Shown here piece after piece: positions 10,710 through 22,948 of a DNA stretch of 64,000 nucleotides. A program made the translations under genes and the position numbers. Location: assembly GCA_038373885.1 (NCBI GenBank), contig JAWZYV010016601.1, positions 682,001 to 746,000 on the forward strand, in the 5' to 3' direction. The notes under the pieces are model-generated. The model had not been told where the DNA came from. It was given only the letters and a program-made list of their open reading frames with translations, and made no database searches. The stretch is from Cheiracanthium punctorium. Its lineage: Eukaryota; Arthropoda; Arachnida; Araneae; Cheiracanthiidae. Within the stretch, counting starts at the first letter, position 1; every line of letters starts with the position of its first letter.

Positions 10710-11894
10710 CTATAAGAGAGAAAACTTTATTACTCATGAAAGTTCTTAATTTAAGTAATTTTTAGATTTATTTTATATAACATCTGTTGAAAAAGCGTAT
10801 TACTAAAGCAGTAAATTACTTCTGAAATAAAGTACCAGTATGTATTACCGCTTATGTATAAGAAATCTGCTTACACAGATACAAAGGAATTTTGAAATTT
10901 AACATATAATATCTGTTTTTAAGCAAGCATGACCCATTTCGAGGATAACTCATCTTTGTACTCAAAACGATATCGAGCAGCTTTGTTCTTGGAAACAAAG
11001 CCATCGTAAGGAGTGGGAGGTAAATACAACCCCTATCAACCCTCCTTCCCCCCCTTTTCGTACGCTACTGACACGGATATATATTTGCATTGCAGCCGAA
11101 GGAAGCTACTTCGAGGAAATATTCCGCTACTGCGGTTTGTAATATGATTTTAAGATTCTAAAATGCATATATTAGTATTTTGATAAATGTTTCATTTTCT
11201 AATTCAATATGTTTAATTATGGGTTTACTTCCCTTGTACTTTTACATTATCTTTTATTGTACTAGTTCTTAAAAGATCCCATTAAAAATTATTAGTAGTA
11301 CAAGCTATAATTTTATGATTATTTTATTTGTTGCACATAATTAAAACTTTTATCTTGTTTAATGCAATATATATTCATGAAACTGTTCATGAAATTGCTA
11401 ATAAGTATTACAGGGCTCAAAACTATGTGCATTAATTTTCCTCAAACTCATTTTATGTACCGTCCCTATTTCGCAACTCGAAAAGTGCTCTAACTTTAAG
11501 CAGCTTAACTCGGTGAATTTTGGCCTTATAAGGACTTTTTTTTTTTTCATATGAAATTGTTTATGGAAAATTTCTCTAAATATAACTAACTAAACTCCGT
11601 CTAAAATTTCGGTTTTGTAACTTTTACAGGAATAAATTTTGTTCACTTTAAAAGATTTCTGAGATAAAAGATTTTAAATGTTAAAACATTTTTGCATTTG
11701 GAAGCATCGCTCTCTGAATGATGGCTCAGGAATTAACCATTCGGCACCGCTATCACCCGACACCCTGTATGTATACACATTTATTGAGTCAAACAACCAT
11801 TATAAATAAATCTTCAGGCTTTCTATAAATCTTATTTTGTGTGTCCCTTTCCCGAAAAAACAGAAATGCTGTATTTCTGGAAAATGTTTCTTAC

Positions 11895-11991
11895 CGGCCT
11901 GTTGATGAATTTGTGAAAATCAGACACTTGAATTTTCTTAAGTATCTCAAGATCACTTATAATCACTGTTGGCTTTGTCCCATAGTAATAG
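11895..11991 (-). CDS. cytochrome P450 (CYP3-clan-like), exon 4
   Basis: Fourth exon, 97 nt, with acceptor ttttatttgacag|CTATT and donor CGG-side AGGCCG|gtaaga. After completing the split Gly codon it encodes 32 residues, YYYGTKPTVIISDLEILKK and then IQVSDFHKFINRP. This matches the P450 beta-1 and helix-B region: GxxPxxxIxDxExxKxIxVxDFxxFxNRP is conserved in CYP3-clan enzymes. It ends in phase 0. The frame is open, both splice sites are canonical, and there is no sign of decay, which argues for a live gene. Intron 3 (11992-19463) is about 7.5 kb and holds both copies of the duplicated 2.1-kb repeat. Confidence 0.93.
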
Positions 11992-12806
11992 CTGTCAAAT
12001 AAAAACAGAGATTAATATTTTTTTTCGTGTATTTACATGTTTTATCTTATGTAAAAACATAAAACTTGATTGTAGAAATAAATACACTATCTGTCATTCA
12101 AATTTCTAAGCCGTCGTAACAAAGGTTTTTTTTTTTTTTTCTGGCATTGATAAGACTAGAAAGTTTGCAAACATATTTTTGCGAAATATTATTAAAGCAA
12201 TATTCATTTTGCTGTCTTTCAAGGATAACATTTCTTGCAATATATATATATATTACTCTCAGAATACTTATGTTTATACACAGAATACCTGTTTTAATTA
12301 ATTGGCTTAATTTAAAAGGCTTCAGCGGTTTTTTGGGAGGGGGGGGGGGAGTAATTCGGTCGGAACGGGATTTATATCTATAAGGTAGACCTTAGAATAA
12401 TTTTTATTTACAAAGACGGGTTTCTAAAAGGTCGTTATCCAAAATATTTGAAAAAAAAATTACTCCTAGTAAAACATAAAATATCTATATAGTATATATG
12501 TGTGTGTGTGAATTGAAATGAATTATTGTCAGAAAAAAATAATTAAGATTAGCAAAAGTTGTCGATCAATGACTGTTTAGCAATTTTTCCAAAAACCAAG
12601 AGTCAAAAGGAAGAGCCGTCCAATGTTTTATTTGTTCATTGAATTAAAAAAAAAAAAAAAAAAAAAAAGATTAAAGTGGTTGAACCCTTCTGTAAAAAAT
12701 GTGCTTCATTTTTTTTTTCTAATCCAAAATTTCAGAAATTCCGTATTAAAATTTAATCTCCTGGGGGGAGTGCAATGTATTGGTCTGGCAATGTATCCTT
12801 TATACA

Positions 12807-15182
12807 CTACTAGCTGCGTGCCCGTTCTTCGCACGGTAGGAAACGAAAATTTTCCTTACATGTGTAATTCGAAATTATTCCTGATGTGGAAATAAAAAAA
12901 AAAGAAAGAGCAAAATTATTTGACTCTTAATGTAAAGTTTGTGTCATGAGTACTAACCTGATCATTGCAGTATAATGACTCAAAAAACTACGTCAGTGTC
13001 GTTCACTATCAAAAAAGTGGAAAGCTTAATGGTTTGCAGAGAACTCCTGGCTTTCAAAATGTCTTATTTCTACATTATACTGTTTTTTAGGCTCAAGTTG
13101 TAGCATTAAATACCTAAGACACTACATGAAATGGAGCACCATTTATCTCTTTCCGAACATGTACCATATAAGGAAAGTATTGTAATCATGAAAAAATTCG
13201 ACTTCGAGATTTTGGTGTATTGACACGTTTTGAGGTCTTCTGAATTCATTTATGCTATTTTCAAGAGATGTTTTTAAAATAGCTGCGCACCCGCTCTTCA
13301 TACGGGAAGAAGGGAATATTTTACTACTAAAATCATATCTGCATGTGACAAAACAGAATTTCATTTTTAAAAAAGTTCAAGTAATCTCCTCTGTTGAAAT
13401 TACTGCGGGATATATTAACGCAAATTAGAATTACTTTTCGTTTAGTTGGTTGTAAGACAACCGTTGAAACAGGACACTTTTAATTTCATGAAATATTTAT
13501 TAACGTGGTACTTTGCGATTTATTCATATTATCTTTACAAATCTAATAATACTACCTATTACGTACATTAATACTATCTATATTCGCTTCTCCCTCTTCA
13601 AGGCTCCCTTAAAAGAAACAGCTTAGATTATTTGGCCTCAATGGGATCTCTTGATTCTGTGGCGATTCTTTGCAATTTACGCATTAGCATAAATAATAAT
13701 CATTTCACATAATGGTTGCCATTAAGCAAACTCTCCATATATATTTAATTTATACATAGTTTTATAAGATGGGCGTATTTAGCGCCGCAAACCATTTCAT
13801 CTTACTGTGGGGAGAAAATATCTAAGGGGTGCCATTTTAAATATCCATGTATCTAATATAGCGATATCTTTTATATCCTCCATAGTCCTGTCTCCTGAAA
13901 AACATCAAACTGTGTAATCTCGAGGAGCTACTTATTCCCACTTTAATTGTGACAGGGCGTCAGAGTTGCAGAGTTTACAAATTTCACGCATTTTTTTATT
14001 TATGACGTCACTGTTTGACTGCCGTAAAGGATACCCCGGTAGGTTGAGGGAGTTAATTTCGATATTTCGCATAATTGTTTTCAAACGGTATCATTAAAAC
14101 TTTGCGTTATGTAACCTTTATGGAGGAACGTAATTCAACGTTAAAATAAAATTATACTCGCAACCTGCATGCGTATGTTAGGCAACGCCTGCGCTAAATT
14201 AAATGACAAAAATAAAAATAGTAAATAGAAAAAATTTAATATATCGCGCTTTGAAACGAACTTTGTAACTTTTAAAATGAACATTTTCAGCGCCGTGAAA
14301 ACATTTCAATTTTTAAATAAGCACCGGATTAAAATACCACTTCTAATAATAATAATCGTGAATTTCTTAGTTTATTTCTACAGTAAATTTTAATCAAAAT
14401 ATCGTCTCCCTGTGTTGAAAATAGAGCTGGAATAAATGAGTTAAAATTATGGAGTAATTTTTACGTATCTTAAAGCATTTGACGTCATAGATTCTCACTT
14501 GCGAATTGAAATTCTGATATCCCATTTAAAAACTCGATTGGTTGAGAAAACCCTTTTTTCTAATCCTTTCTGTGGCAACAACCGAAGATAAATTCTCGTG
14601 CCGTGATCGCAATGTAATGAATGGCGTAAGATCGCGTTGATGCTATTAAATTCTAAACATTAGGCTGCATTAAAATTCGTAAAAAATCATCTAATTTACA
14701 TAATTTTTTCGTTTTTATTTTAAAAGAGGGAGAAAAGAATGTTTCACGATTTGTCAAAATATCAAAAAGTTATGACGGATAGAATTCAAGATGCGACAGT
14801 TTTAAAATTATTTTACGAAAAACAATCGCTAAGCAGATGCTTAGTAAAAAACTTCCTAAAAATCGGTAAATCATGTTACGTATTCAGAACAAACTGTTTT
14901 TAAAAGAAAATTTTCTCCTCTATCCGATGATGCAAATGCCGTTTTGCTGCGAGCGTAATTTCCGCCGTCATTACGAATTATGTGAGAAAAAATGCCAAAA
15001 ATCGCATAAAACATAAAATAAAAAAAAATCTAGGTCGAATTTTGAAAAAATCGCTTCGAGGTGCACAACTACATATTTACATCTTCCCGAGTACCAAATT
15101 TTGTGTTTCTAGGTGTAGCCGTTTGTCCGTAACGCTGCCGACAGACACACACACACACACACAGAGACACCTTTTATAATAA
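12807..15182 (+). repeat. unclassified 2.4-kb repeat, copy A
   Basis: Begins ctactagctgcgtgcccgtt. A second, similar head (tagctgcgcacccgctcttc) lies inside at about 13280. It ends with an (AC)n tract and ccttttataataagtag. The segment 13150-13270 is the reverse complement of the tail of the 325-2725 repeat family. The 3-prime part contains gaattttgaaaaaatcgctt followed by ttcgaggtg and accaaattttg, shared with 62243-62400. No transposase or reverse transcriptase was recognised. The starting motif and CA-rich end recall LINE- or SINE-type tails but the class is open. Confidence 0.75.
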
Positions 15183-15924
15183 GTAGCTAGCCACTAAGGG
15201 TCTAAATTGGCAACCCTGCTGCGCAACCACGCCTTCGCGAGCATGGGCTGTAAGTTGCGAAAGCATGCCTCATCAAGGTGGTCATCAACGCTTAGTTATT
15301 GTTGTTTATGTTTTTTTCTTTCACAACTGTGAATCAACCCGGATATCATTCAGACAACGCTAGTTCAGATAACCTAGGGAGTTTTCACCTAAGCTATTAT
15401 CTTCTGAGGTAGAAGAATCGAAGAGAAATATGCCAAGGCTTCGTCAGGACTTGCTCACATGCCATCGATCACTGTCAGCTGGGTTTGTCCTCAATGTAAC
15501 TTAACATTATCCTCGAATTTGGTCATTTCGCGTGATCGCAACTGCTCATTAGATTTTCCTCTGATTTCTGCAACACCGTGAACACATTGCAGTGAGGGCT
15601 GATTTCGTAATAATTTCAGTGATCTGCGTGGCCTAATGTGCTATGCGTTTAGATAGAGTCACGTTGTGGGCTTTCTTTGATTTTTTATGTTGACCTATTA
15701 ATCTGAGAACTTATTACGTTGGTGCTGAAAATCATTACCTACGTTAAAATAATGAGTATGTAAATCCCTTTCAATTACGATATTCAATTGTATCTTTTCT
15801 AGAGAGTTGTATGAAACAGAATTTCTCACGGTAAAATACAAGAGGAGAAGGTGCCATGACACTGCCCCTTTCTTTACTGTCGGTAATCAATGACATGATT
15901 TTGATAATCAACCTTTTTTATTAC
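15183..15924. other. spacer between duplicated repeats
   Basis: 742 bp of unique-looking sequence inside P450 intron 3. No gene, repeat or RNA recognised. Confidence 0.4.
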
Positions 15925-17668
15925 CTACTAGCTGCGTGCCCGTTCTTCACACGGTAGGTAACGAAAATTTTCCTTACATGTGTAATTCGAAATTATTCGT
16001 GATGTGGAATTAAAAAAAAAAGAGCAAAATTATTTGACTCTTAATGTAAAGTTTGTGTCATGAGTACTAACCTGATCATTGCAGTATAATGACTAAAAAA
16101 AATACGTCAGTGTCATTCACTATCAAAAAAGTGGAAAGCTTAATGGTTTGCAGAGAACTCCTGGCATTCAAAATGTCTTATTTCTACATAATACTGTTTT
16201 TTAGGCTCAAGTTGTAGCATTAAATACCTAAGACACTACATGAAATGGAGCACCATTTATTTCTTTCCGAACATGTACCATATAAGGAAAGTATTGTAAT
16301 CATGAAAAAATTCGACTTCGAGATTTTGGTGTATTGACACGTTTTGATGTCTTCTGAATTCATTCATGCTATTTTCAAGAGATGTTTTAAAATAGCTGCG
16401 CACCCGCTCTTCATACGGGAAGAAGGGAATATTTTACTACTAAAATCATATCTGCATGTGACAAAACAGAATTTCATTTTTAAAAAAGTTCAAGTAATCT
16501 CCTCTGTTGAAATTACTGCGGGATATATTAACGCAAATTAGAATTACTTTTCATTTAGTTGGTTGTAAGACAACCGTTGAAAAAGGATAAACACTTTTAA
16601 TTTCATGAAATATTTATTAACGTGGTACATTGCGATTTATTCATATTATCTTTACAAATCTAATAATACTACCTATTACGTACATTAATACTATCTATAC
16701 TCGCTTCTCCCTCTTCAAGGCTCCCTTAAAAGAAACAGGTTAGATTATTTGGCCTCAATGGGATCTTGTGATTCTGTGGCGATTCTTTGCAATTTACGCA
16801 TTAGCATAAATAATAATCATTTCACATAATGGTTGCCATTAAGCAAACTCTCCATATATATATTTAATTTATACATAGTTTTATAAGATGGGCGTATTTA
16901 GTGCCGCAAACCATATTTCATCTTACTGTGGAGAGAAAATATCTAAGGGGTGCCATTTTAAATATCCATTAATCTAATATAGCGATATCTTTTATATCCT
17001 CCATAGTCCTGTCTCCTGAAAAACTTCAAACTGTGTAATCTCGAGGAGCTACTTATTCCCACTTTAATTGTGACAGGGCGTCAGAGTTGCAGGGTTTACA
17101 AATTTCACGCATTTTTTTATTTATGACGTCACTGTTTGACTGCCGTAAAGGATACCCCGGTAGGTTGAGGGAGTTAATTTCGATATTTCGCATAATTGTT
17201 TTCAAACGGTATCCTTAAAACTTTGCGTTGGACCTTTATGGAGGAACGTAATTCAACGTTAAAATAAAACTATACTCGCAACCTGCATGCGTATGTTAGG
17301 CAACGCCTGCGCTAAATTAAATGGCAAAAATAAAAGTAGTAAATAGAAAAATTTTAATATATCGCGCTTTGAAACGAACTTTGTAACTTTTAAAATGAAC
17401 ATTTTCAGCGCCGTGAAAACATTTCAATTTTTAAATTAAATTCGGATTAATCGTTTTTATTTTAAAAGAGGGAGAAAAGAATGTTTCACGATTTGTCAAA
17501 ATATCTAAAAGTTATGACGGATAGAATTCAAGATGCGACAGTTTTAAAATTATTTTACGAAAAAAAATCGCGAAGCAGATGTCGCGAAGCAGAAAAATCG
17601 GTAAATCATGTTACGTATTCAGAACAAACTGTCTTTAAAAGAAAATTTCATCCTCTATCCGATTTTGC
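15925..17668 (+). repeat. unclassified repeat, copy B of 12807-15182
   Basis: Same start ctactagctgcgtgcccgtt and near-identical sequence to copy A for about 2.1 kb. It lacks about 390 bp found in A (roughly 14325-14712) and loses similarity after tcctctatccgat near 17668. High similarity means a recent duplication or two young insertions. Confidence 0.8.
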
Positions 17669-17859
17669 AAATTATTTCATTATTCCCTATAATTATTCCC
17701 TTATATTATATATACCCTATAATTGCATAATTATTCCCTTTGCAAATTATTTCATTCGGACTGTTATTCGATAATACGCAAATTTATAATTCGATGAAAC
17801 AGGATGTTTGTATTTTTTGAAATACGATGGAGATACTAAGCTGGTTTCTTTCAACTATA

Positions 17860-17862
17860 CTG

Positions 17863-17893
<31 letters not shown>

Positions 17894-18260
17894 TTTTGTT
17901 GAATCAACAAATATTTTGTAAAATTAACAAAATTATCCTGTTGAAATAGCGTCAACTTTTTTTTTTGTTAAATTAACCAAATATATTTCTTTATTTTTTG
18001 GTTATTTCAACAACAACGTCTGTTAATTTAACCAAGCAATTCAGTAAAATAAACAAATGTTTTGTTAATTTATCTAAAACTATTTATTTAAGTGGTTTAT
18101 TTGGTTAAAATCAAATAACTTTTTTGTTTGAATGAACAAATGTCTTTCTTTGTTAACTGGTGTGTTCATGGGTCATGTAACAAAATTATTTTGTTGAAAT
18201 AACAAAATTATTTTAATGATTTTACTACGCTATTTCGTTGAACCAACTAAACAGGTAGTG
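17860..18260. mobile_element. MITE-like element with iterated GTTAAATTAAC palindromes
   Basis: After a long A-run, the short palindromic word ttgttaaattaaccaa and variants (ttgttgaatcaacaaa, ttgttgaaataacaaaa) recur many times in both orientations to about 18250. A short related piece is at 52085-52160 (gtcgaatcaattaaaaattt, gttaaatcaacag). No coding and no clear target duplication. Confidence 0.55.
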
Positions 18261-19463
18261 GAAAGTTTCAGAGGTAATTCTAACTAATTTATCTATTCAT
18301 AAAAATTTACGTTTTATTTTACAGATTTTTTATATCTACAAAATTTAAATTTAAAAAATTCATTACTTTTTTGTTGTTGTTTGTTCTGTTCATACGAGAA
18401 AATCAATACAGCAATCAGAATCACTTTTGTGTTCGTGGTAAAATAAAGTAAGTACGTACATTTACTCAAACTTTTCATTCTAACGAGCTATCTAGGCTTT
18501 TCTTTTCTTTTTTTTTTTTTTTTTTAACTTAGTAAACCCAAGGTTAAAGTTTAATTTTTTTTTTAAACTGAGTTAAACAAAGTCATTTTGTAAGATTCAG
18601 ATTTAACACTAATTAAAATCACAACGAATCACGAAAAATATTGAAATCACGGGAAAATAATGCGCAACTTTTATTCCCACAAGAAGTGTGCTGAGTTCGT
18701 ACGGGTGAGTTTTACAAGCATACAAATGAACTCTTTGTAACATAGATGTATGCTGACCACTCGAGATAATCATTAAACGAATAAAATATACAGTAGCACT
18801 CGTGAAAACATTGTAACAAACTGGAAATTTGATATTATTAAGTCAAATAAATTAGCTAGATCGGTATACAGTAAAAGTTTCAGTAAAGATACATATTTGT
18901 TTTGTCATATCACGAACACATAAGCGATTCTGATTGTTTTACTAAGTTTGGTCTAACAAGAGAAGGGGATATATTATTTAACTAGCTTATCTTAAATCGT
19001 CAAAGGATTATTTTAAATAACTTTTCGTCTGAACTTTATTAGATGCTCTCTGATATTTGAAATTTCATAAAATACTGTATAAATACTGTATTCACTCAAA
19101 AGTTTTTTTTTTTTTTAAATACAGGTGTAATAAACAATAGTTTTAGGTAATACCTTGTGATGAAATTATATAAGAACACTATGCATTTCCATGACGTTTT
19201 TGGATAAATAAACAATTATGGATAATCGAGAAGTCAATTTAACTCAAATTATTATTATAAGATTGACGGAAATATGACTAATGAAAAAAACAAATATTTT
19301 ATTCCTAATTAATAAAAATACATTAAAGTGTAATTCTTTGTCACACTTTACTGTTAAAAAATTTGAAATTTGCATTACACTGGATTCCTACAGAATTCTT
19401 GAACGCAGATCTTTGTAAAAATAATACTTTATTTAAGAAGTTCATAATGAGTTGTTTACTTAC
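18261..19463. other. intron 3 sequence, no feature
   Basis: AT-rich with T-runs near 18505 and 19101. No gene or recognised repeat. Confidence 0.4.
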
Positions 19464-19516
19464 CCAACAATTTTTCCATACTTCTTTAACCATTCTGTGT
19501 AACACTGTAGTCCATC
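19464..19516 (-). CDS. cytochrome P450 (CYP3-clan-like), exon 3
   Basis: Third exon, 53 nt, with acceptor tataatttacag|GATGG and donor GTTGG|gtaagt. It starts in phase 0 and encodes DGLQCYTEWLKKYGKIV plus two bases (GG). W(L/I)xKYGKxxG is the conserved block after the hinge (helix A and the start of beta-1). The left-over GG joins the first C of exon 4 as Gly, giving the unbroken family motif KKYGKIVGYYYGTKP across the junction. Exon 3 is about 25.3 kb from exon 2. That intron (19517-44859) carries the LINE, the full hAT element, the Mutator-like element and many MITEs listed below. Confidence 0.92.
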
Positions 19517-19868
19517 CTGTAAATTATACTTATTATTTTGAAATATTCATCATATATGAAATAATCGAAACTAGTAATATAAATAATCAAATTTGTAAAA
19601 GTTGTATACGTTAAATTACAATTAGAATGAGCTTTGAAACAATCTCTAAAAAGTTTCGTATTTTAATTTTTTTAAACACTGTTGCTCTTTAGAAATATCT
19701 TAAAATGTAACATATTTCCGGAAATACCTTTCGATATTAACTTGAATTTTCGGTAATGAATAATAACTGCCTGTGTATACCTTACATTAACACAAGCTTA
19801 CATAACCCCCCCCTTAATTAACAACTAAAAACTTCTGCAGTTTCTAGAAAAGAATTAAACTATGCATA

Positions 19869-20835
19869 CAGTGTATGCCACAATTCCCTTCCGGGTTTGG
19901 AAGGCTTGTAAAAATTATATATTACCAATACAGCAACAAAGTTGACTTTATTAGAGAAAGAAATGTTACAATTTTTATTTCACAAAAGTCCAGTATGTGA
20001 ACCTTTCCTGACAGCGACGGATTAATGCAATTTTGTCGGGGGTGGAGGTGGGCAGTTTGTCGGTGGGGGCTGTTAGTTAGAAGATTGATGTATAAATCCA
20101 TTTTATGGAAGTAAAATAGGATCTTTTACATGAATAATTTCTTTTTTCTCAACTGAGGCGGTAGCCCTTCCCTATAATCCGTCCTTGTTTCGTGATGCGG
20201 CAGATATCAAATCTAAAGTCAAATTCTTCCCGCACTCACACACTCGCTTGAGCATGGTAACCAGACGCGTAGCCAGGAAATTTTTCGGGAGGGGGGGATA
20301 TGATTATATGTGTATAAATAGACGGAATTTCTGCAAGGCATTAATCTTGTGATCACTAATCCAAAAAATTTCGGGAGGGGATATATCCCGATACCTAATC
20401 CCTCCCCCCCGCCTACGTCCCTGTTGGTAACAAATGCAGTTGTGATCCTTTGGCGTAAATTTCGTCTTTGGCACGAACACACGATCTTTTATGTAACACC
20501 ATTAAAAAAATCGCCTGGAATTAGGTCCGGAGAGCGAGGTGGCCACGGAAGAAGGCGATTGTCGTCGGCAGAACCTCGTCCAATCCAACGACGAGGAAGC
20601 CCGTTATTTGTGAAACAAAACTTGCAATGTTTCTTTCTTGGAGAAGACTTTACTGGAGAAAGAAACTTTGCAAGTTTTGTCTTTCTTGGAGAACAAACTA
20701 ACTGCCCTCCTACAACCCCGACAAAATTGCATTAATCCGTCGCTGTCACGAAAGCTTCACATATTGGACTTTTGTGAAATAAAACTTGTAACTTTTCTTT
20801 CTTATGCAAGTGTTTGGATAAAGGTATGTAAAATT
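19869..20835 (-). pseudogene. mariner-type (IS630-Tc1-mariner) transposase relic
   Basis: On the minus strand, 20470-20610 reads LPRRWIGRG, a short insert, then WPPRSPDLIPGDFF. This is the conserved block leading to the third catalytic Asp of mariner-like DDE transposases (usual form WPPRSPDLTPxDFFLWG). After one or more frame breaks it continues as NLRQRITTAFVTN. It then resumes beyond an inserted hAT MITE as VTMLKRVCECGKNL at 20185-20261. One end is ta|cagtgtatgccacaattccc at 19867, and the same terminus occurs inverted at 37818. Segments at about 19944-20070 and 20697-20830 are inverted copies of each other. Frameshifts and the MITE make it inactive. Confidence 0.75.
20262..20423. mobile_element. 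hAT MITE (162 bp) inside the mariner relic
   Basis: Ends cagacgcgtagccagg and, reverse-complemented, cagggacgtaggcggg. Flanked by atggtaac (20254-20261) and ttggtaac (20424-20431), 7 of 8. The inner aatttttcgggaggggg resembles the ends of the autonomous hAT at 29924. It splits the transposase reading between FVTN and VTML, confirming insertion into an older element. Confidence 0.8.
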
Positions 20836-20937
20836 TCATTTCTGAAGATTTAATGTCAGAATTTAAAATTCAGAATGTTATAATTTCTTATTTTTCTCGT
20901 GAAAATTTTCTATATTCCAAAATTGCCATTGATTATT

Positions 20938-21235
20938 TAATAACTTTCTTAAATACGGAGCACAAATTCTGTAATTTGGTGTTCAGCCAGCACTAATATA
21001 GCACTAATTCTGTATGTATCAAAATTCCCGAAAAACAAATTTTTTTCTTTATGTGGCCGGCCAGCTTGACGTCAAGATAGCCGGACTACATTATTCATTT
21101 AATAACTTTTTAAAATATGGATCAAAAATTCTGTAATTTGGTATTCAGCCAGCACTAATATAGCACTAATTTTGTATGTATTAAAATTCCCGGAAAAACA
21201 ATTTTTTCTTTATGTGGTCCGGCCAGCTTGACACA
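20938..21235 (+). repeat. tandem duplication, about 163-bp period
   Basis: Two units, 20938-21072 and 21100-21235, share tctgtaatttggtgttcagc / tctgtaatttggtattcagc, cactaatatagcactaattc and ccggccagcttgac. Function unknown. Confidence 0.75.
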
Positions 21236-21747
21236 TGTTGAAAGGTTGGCAACTGTGACTTCGGGTCAATAAAGTGTGAGTGTGTAAATAGAAACATGTG
21301 CTAGCTCTTTAAGTCATTTTGAAGTGCTGGCTTGAAATAAATTACTTTCTCCACCCACCTATAATGAGATTTTATGGGTTTGCAAAGGGGACTTCTTTTA
21401 AGCAGTGCCCTTATATGAGTTGCTCTAAACAAAGGCCAAGGAAAAAGAGCAAGCCTTAAAGCACTGAGACCCTATAACTGTTTCTTCCAGAGGGGCCCGA
21501 TCTCGGTCTCTCTCAAAAAATTCAAGAAGAAAGTGAAGAAGGATTTGAATATCAGAGTTCAGAAGAATCGGATTGAAAAATCTAATCTTCTGAAGTCATT
21601 ATAAAACTAAGATCCCTGTAGTAACTACATTTAGGTAAATATAAAATCTAAAAATTTTTGTGATAAAAACTGATTTATAGATAAGTAGTATTATATTTAT
21701 AAGTATTATTATAAGTAAAGTATAACATTTATATTTTTTTATTCTTG

Positions 21748-21900
21748 TTAAGGCTACACAAGGGCTATTTACCTAATGGGAAGGATGCCTTGGGCGGTGG
21801 ACTTATTAAGGGGTTCTAACTCGCATTCACGTGACATCTGGAGAAAATCGCCCAAAACTTCAGACCGTTAGTTCAACAGCCGCGCGGTATTGCATTTATA
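21748..21900 (-). repeat. SINE fragment (conserved central domain)
   Basis: Carries ggttctaactcgcattcac, tggagaaaatcg and cttcagaccgttag, the central domain seen in the SINEs at 41152, 46170 and 47766. The tRNA-like head is not clear here. Confidence 0.6.
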
Positions 21901-22948
21901 ACTGGTATTATACAATAGTAGTACTTCCCAATAAGGGACACACCCCGGACAAGACATTTGTTGGCAACCAACTTCGAGCCGTTTAGTGATACGTTGCCAA
22001 GTTTGGCGACAACACGATTTTTTACTATAATTTAAGACGTATTTATTACTAAAAAGTAAGTCAACAGGAATGATTTTAACATTAAAACGCATGAAAAATA
22101 TTTTTGGCCGGGATTTTGACACAAATACTCTACTGTGCGTCCGTCATATTTCCGGGCAATAGTATTCAAATGTTATGAACCAGAAAGATAACAGCATTTC
22201 AGTTCTTATGCACGGATTTTTTTAATCTCATTTTACAAAACAGTCGACAACACCAGACCTTTTTTCAACTTAATTAGGAGATAGCTTATTTTTTAAATAG
22301 ATGATAGCAGTACTCCAATACGTGTATTTGTGATATGCATTGAATAATCTTAGCTCACTTTATTTTTTTTTACATATATCAAAGAAAACTTTACAAAAAT
22401 TTATATATTTTACGAAGTGAGCTTCATAAAATTATTCTTTTGTGTTTAAAACATATATTTTTAACGATTCCCTGATTACTAAAACACACATTCAGTCACA
22501 ATAACCCCGAATGCTGGATTTTCCTAGAAATTTAATTAATTTTTTTCTCGTCACGCTAAAAAAATCTCCAAAACCTTAAAAAGAATATATATATTGTACA
22601 TGCACTTATTTTTATACAATTTTCTGGAATAAAAAATATAGGCACGTTTATGACCGTTTTCTTGAAAATAATACGACCGTTAAAGGGTTAAAAGGTTGTT
22701 TTTTTTTTTTTTTTTTTTCTTGGGGCGGGGAGTCCTCACATCGAATAACTGCCCGGCGCCTGAAGGAACACAAATACGGCTCAGTCAGCTCAGCCCACCC
22801 TGAAATTTTTGCCACTGATGATTGATGATCATTAGACTATCGGTTACCAAGTTTACCAACGGGGGTTGAGACGCACAGAGCGTTTGCAGGTAGGGCTCCA
22901 AAAAACGGGCAAGGAGGAAGTTAGTAAAAATGCAGGTTTACCAGATGA

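Noticed and set aside
11040..11085. Possible hAT right end cgtacgctactg
   Set aside because: No matching left terminus with an 8-bp flank repeat found upstream.
20349..20735. 128-codon plus-strand open reading
   Set aside because: It is the opposite strand of the mariner transposase relic and the inserted MITE. The minus-strand WPPRSPDL reading is the meaningful one.
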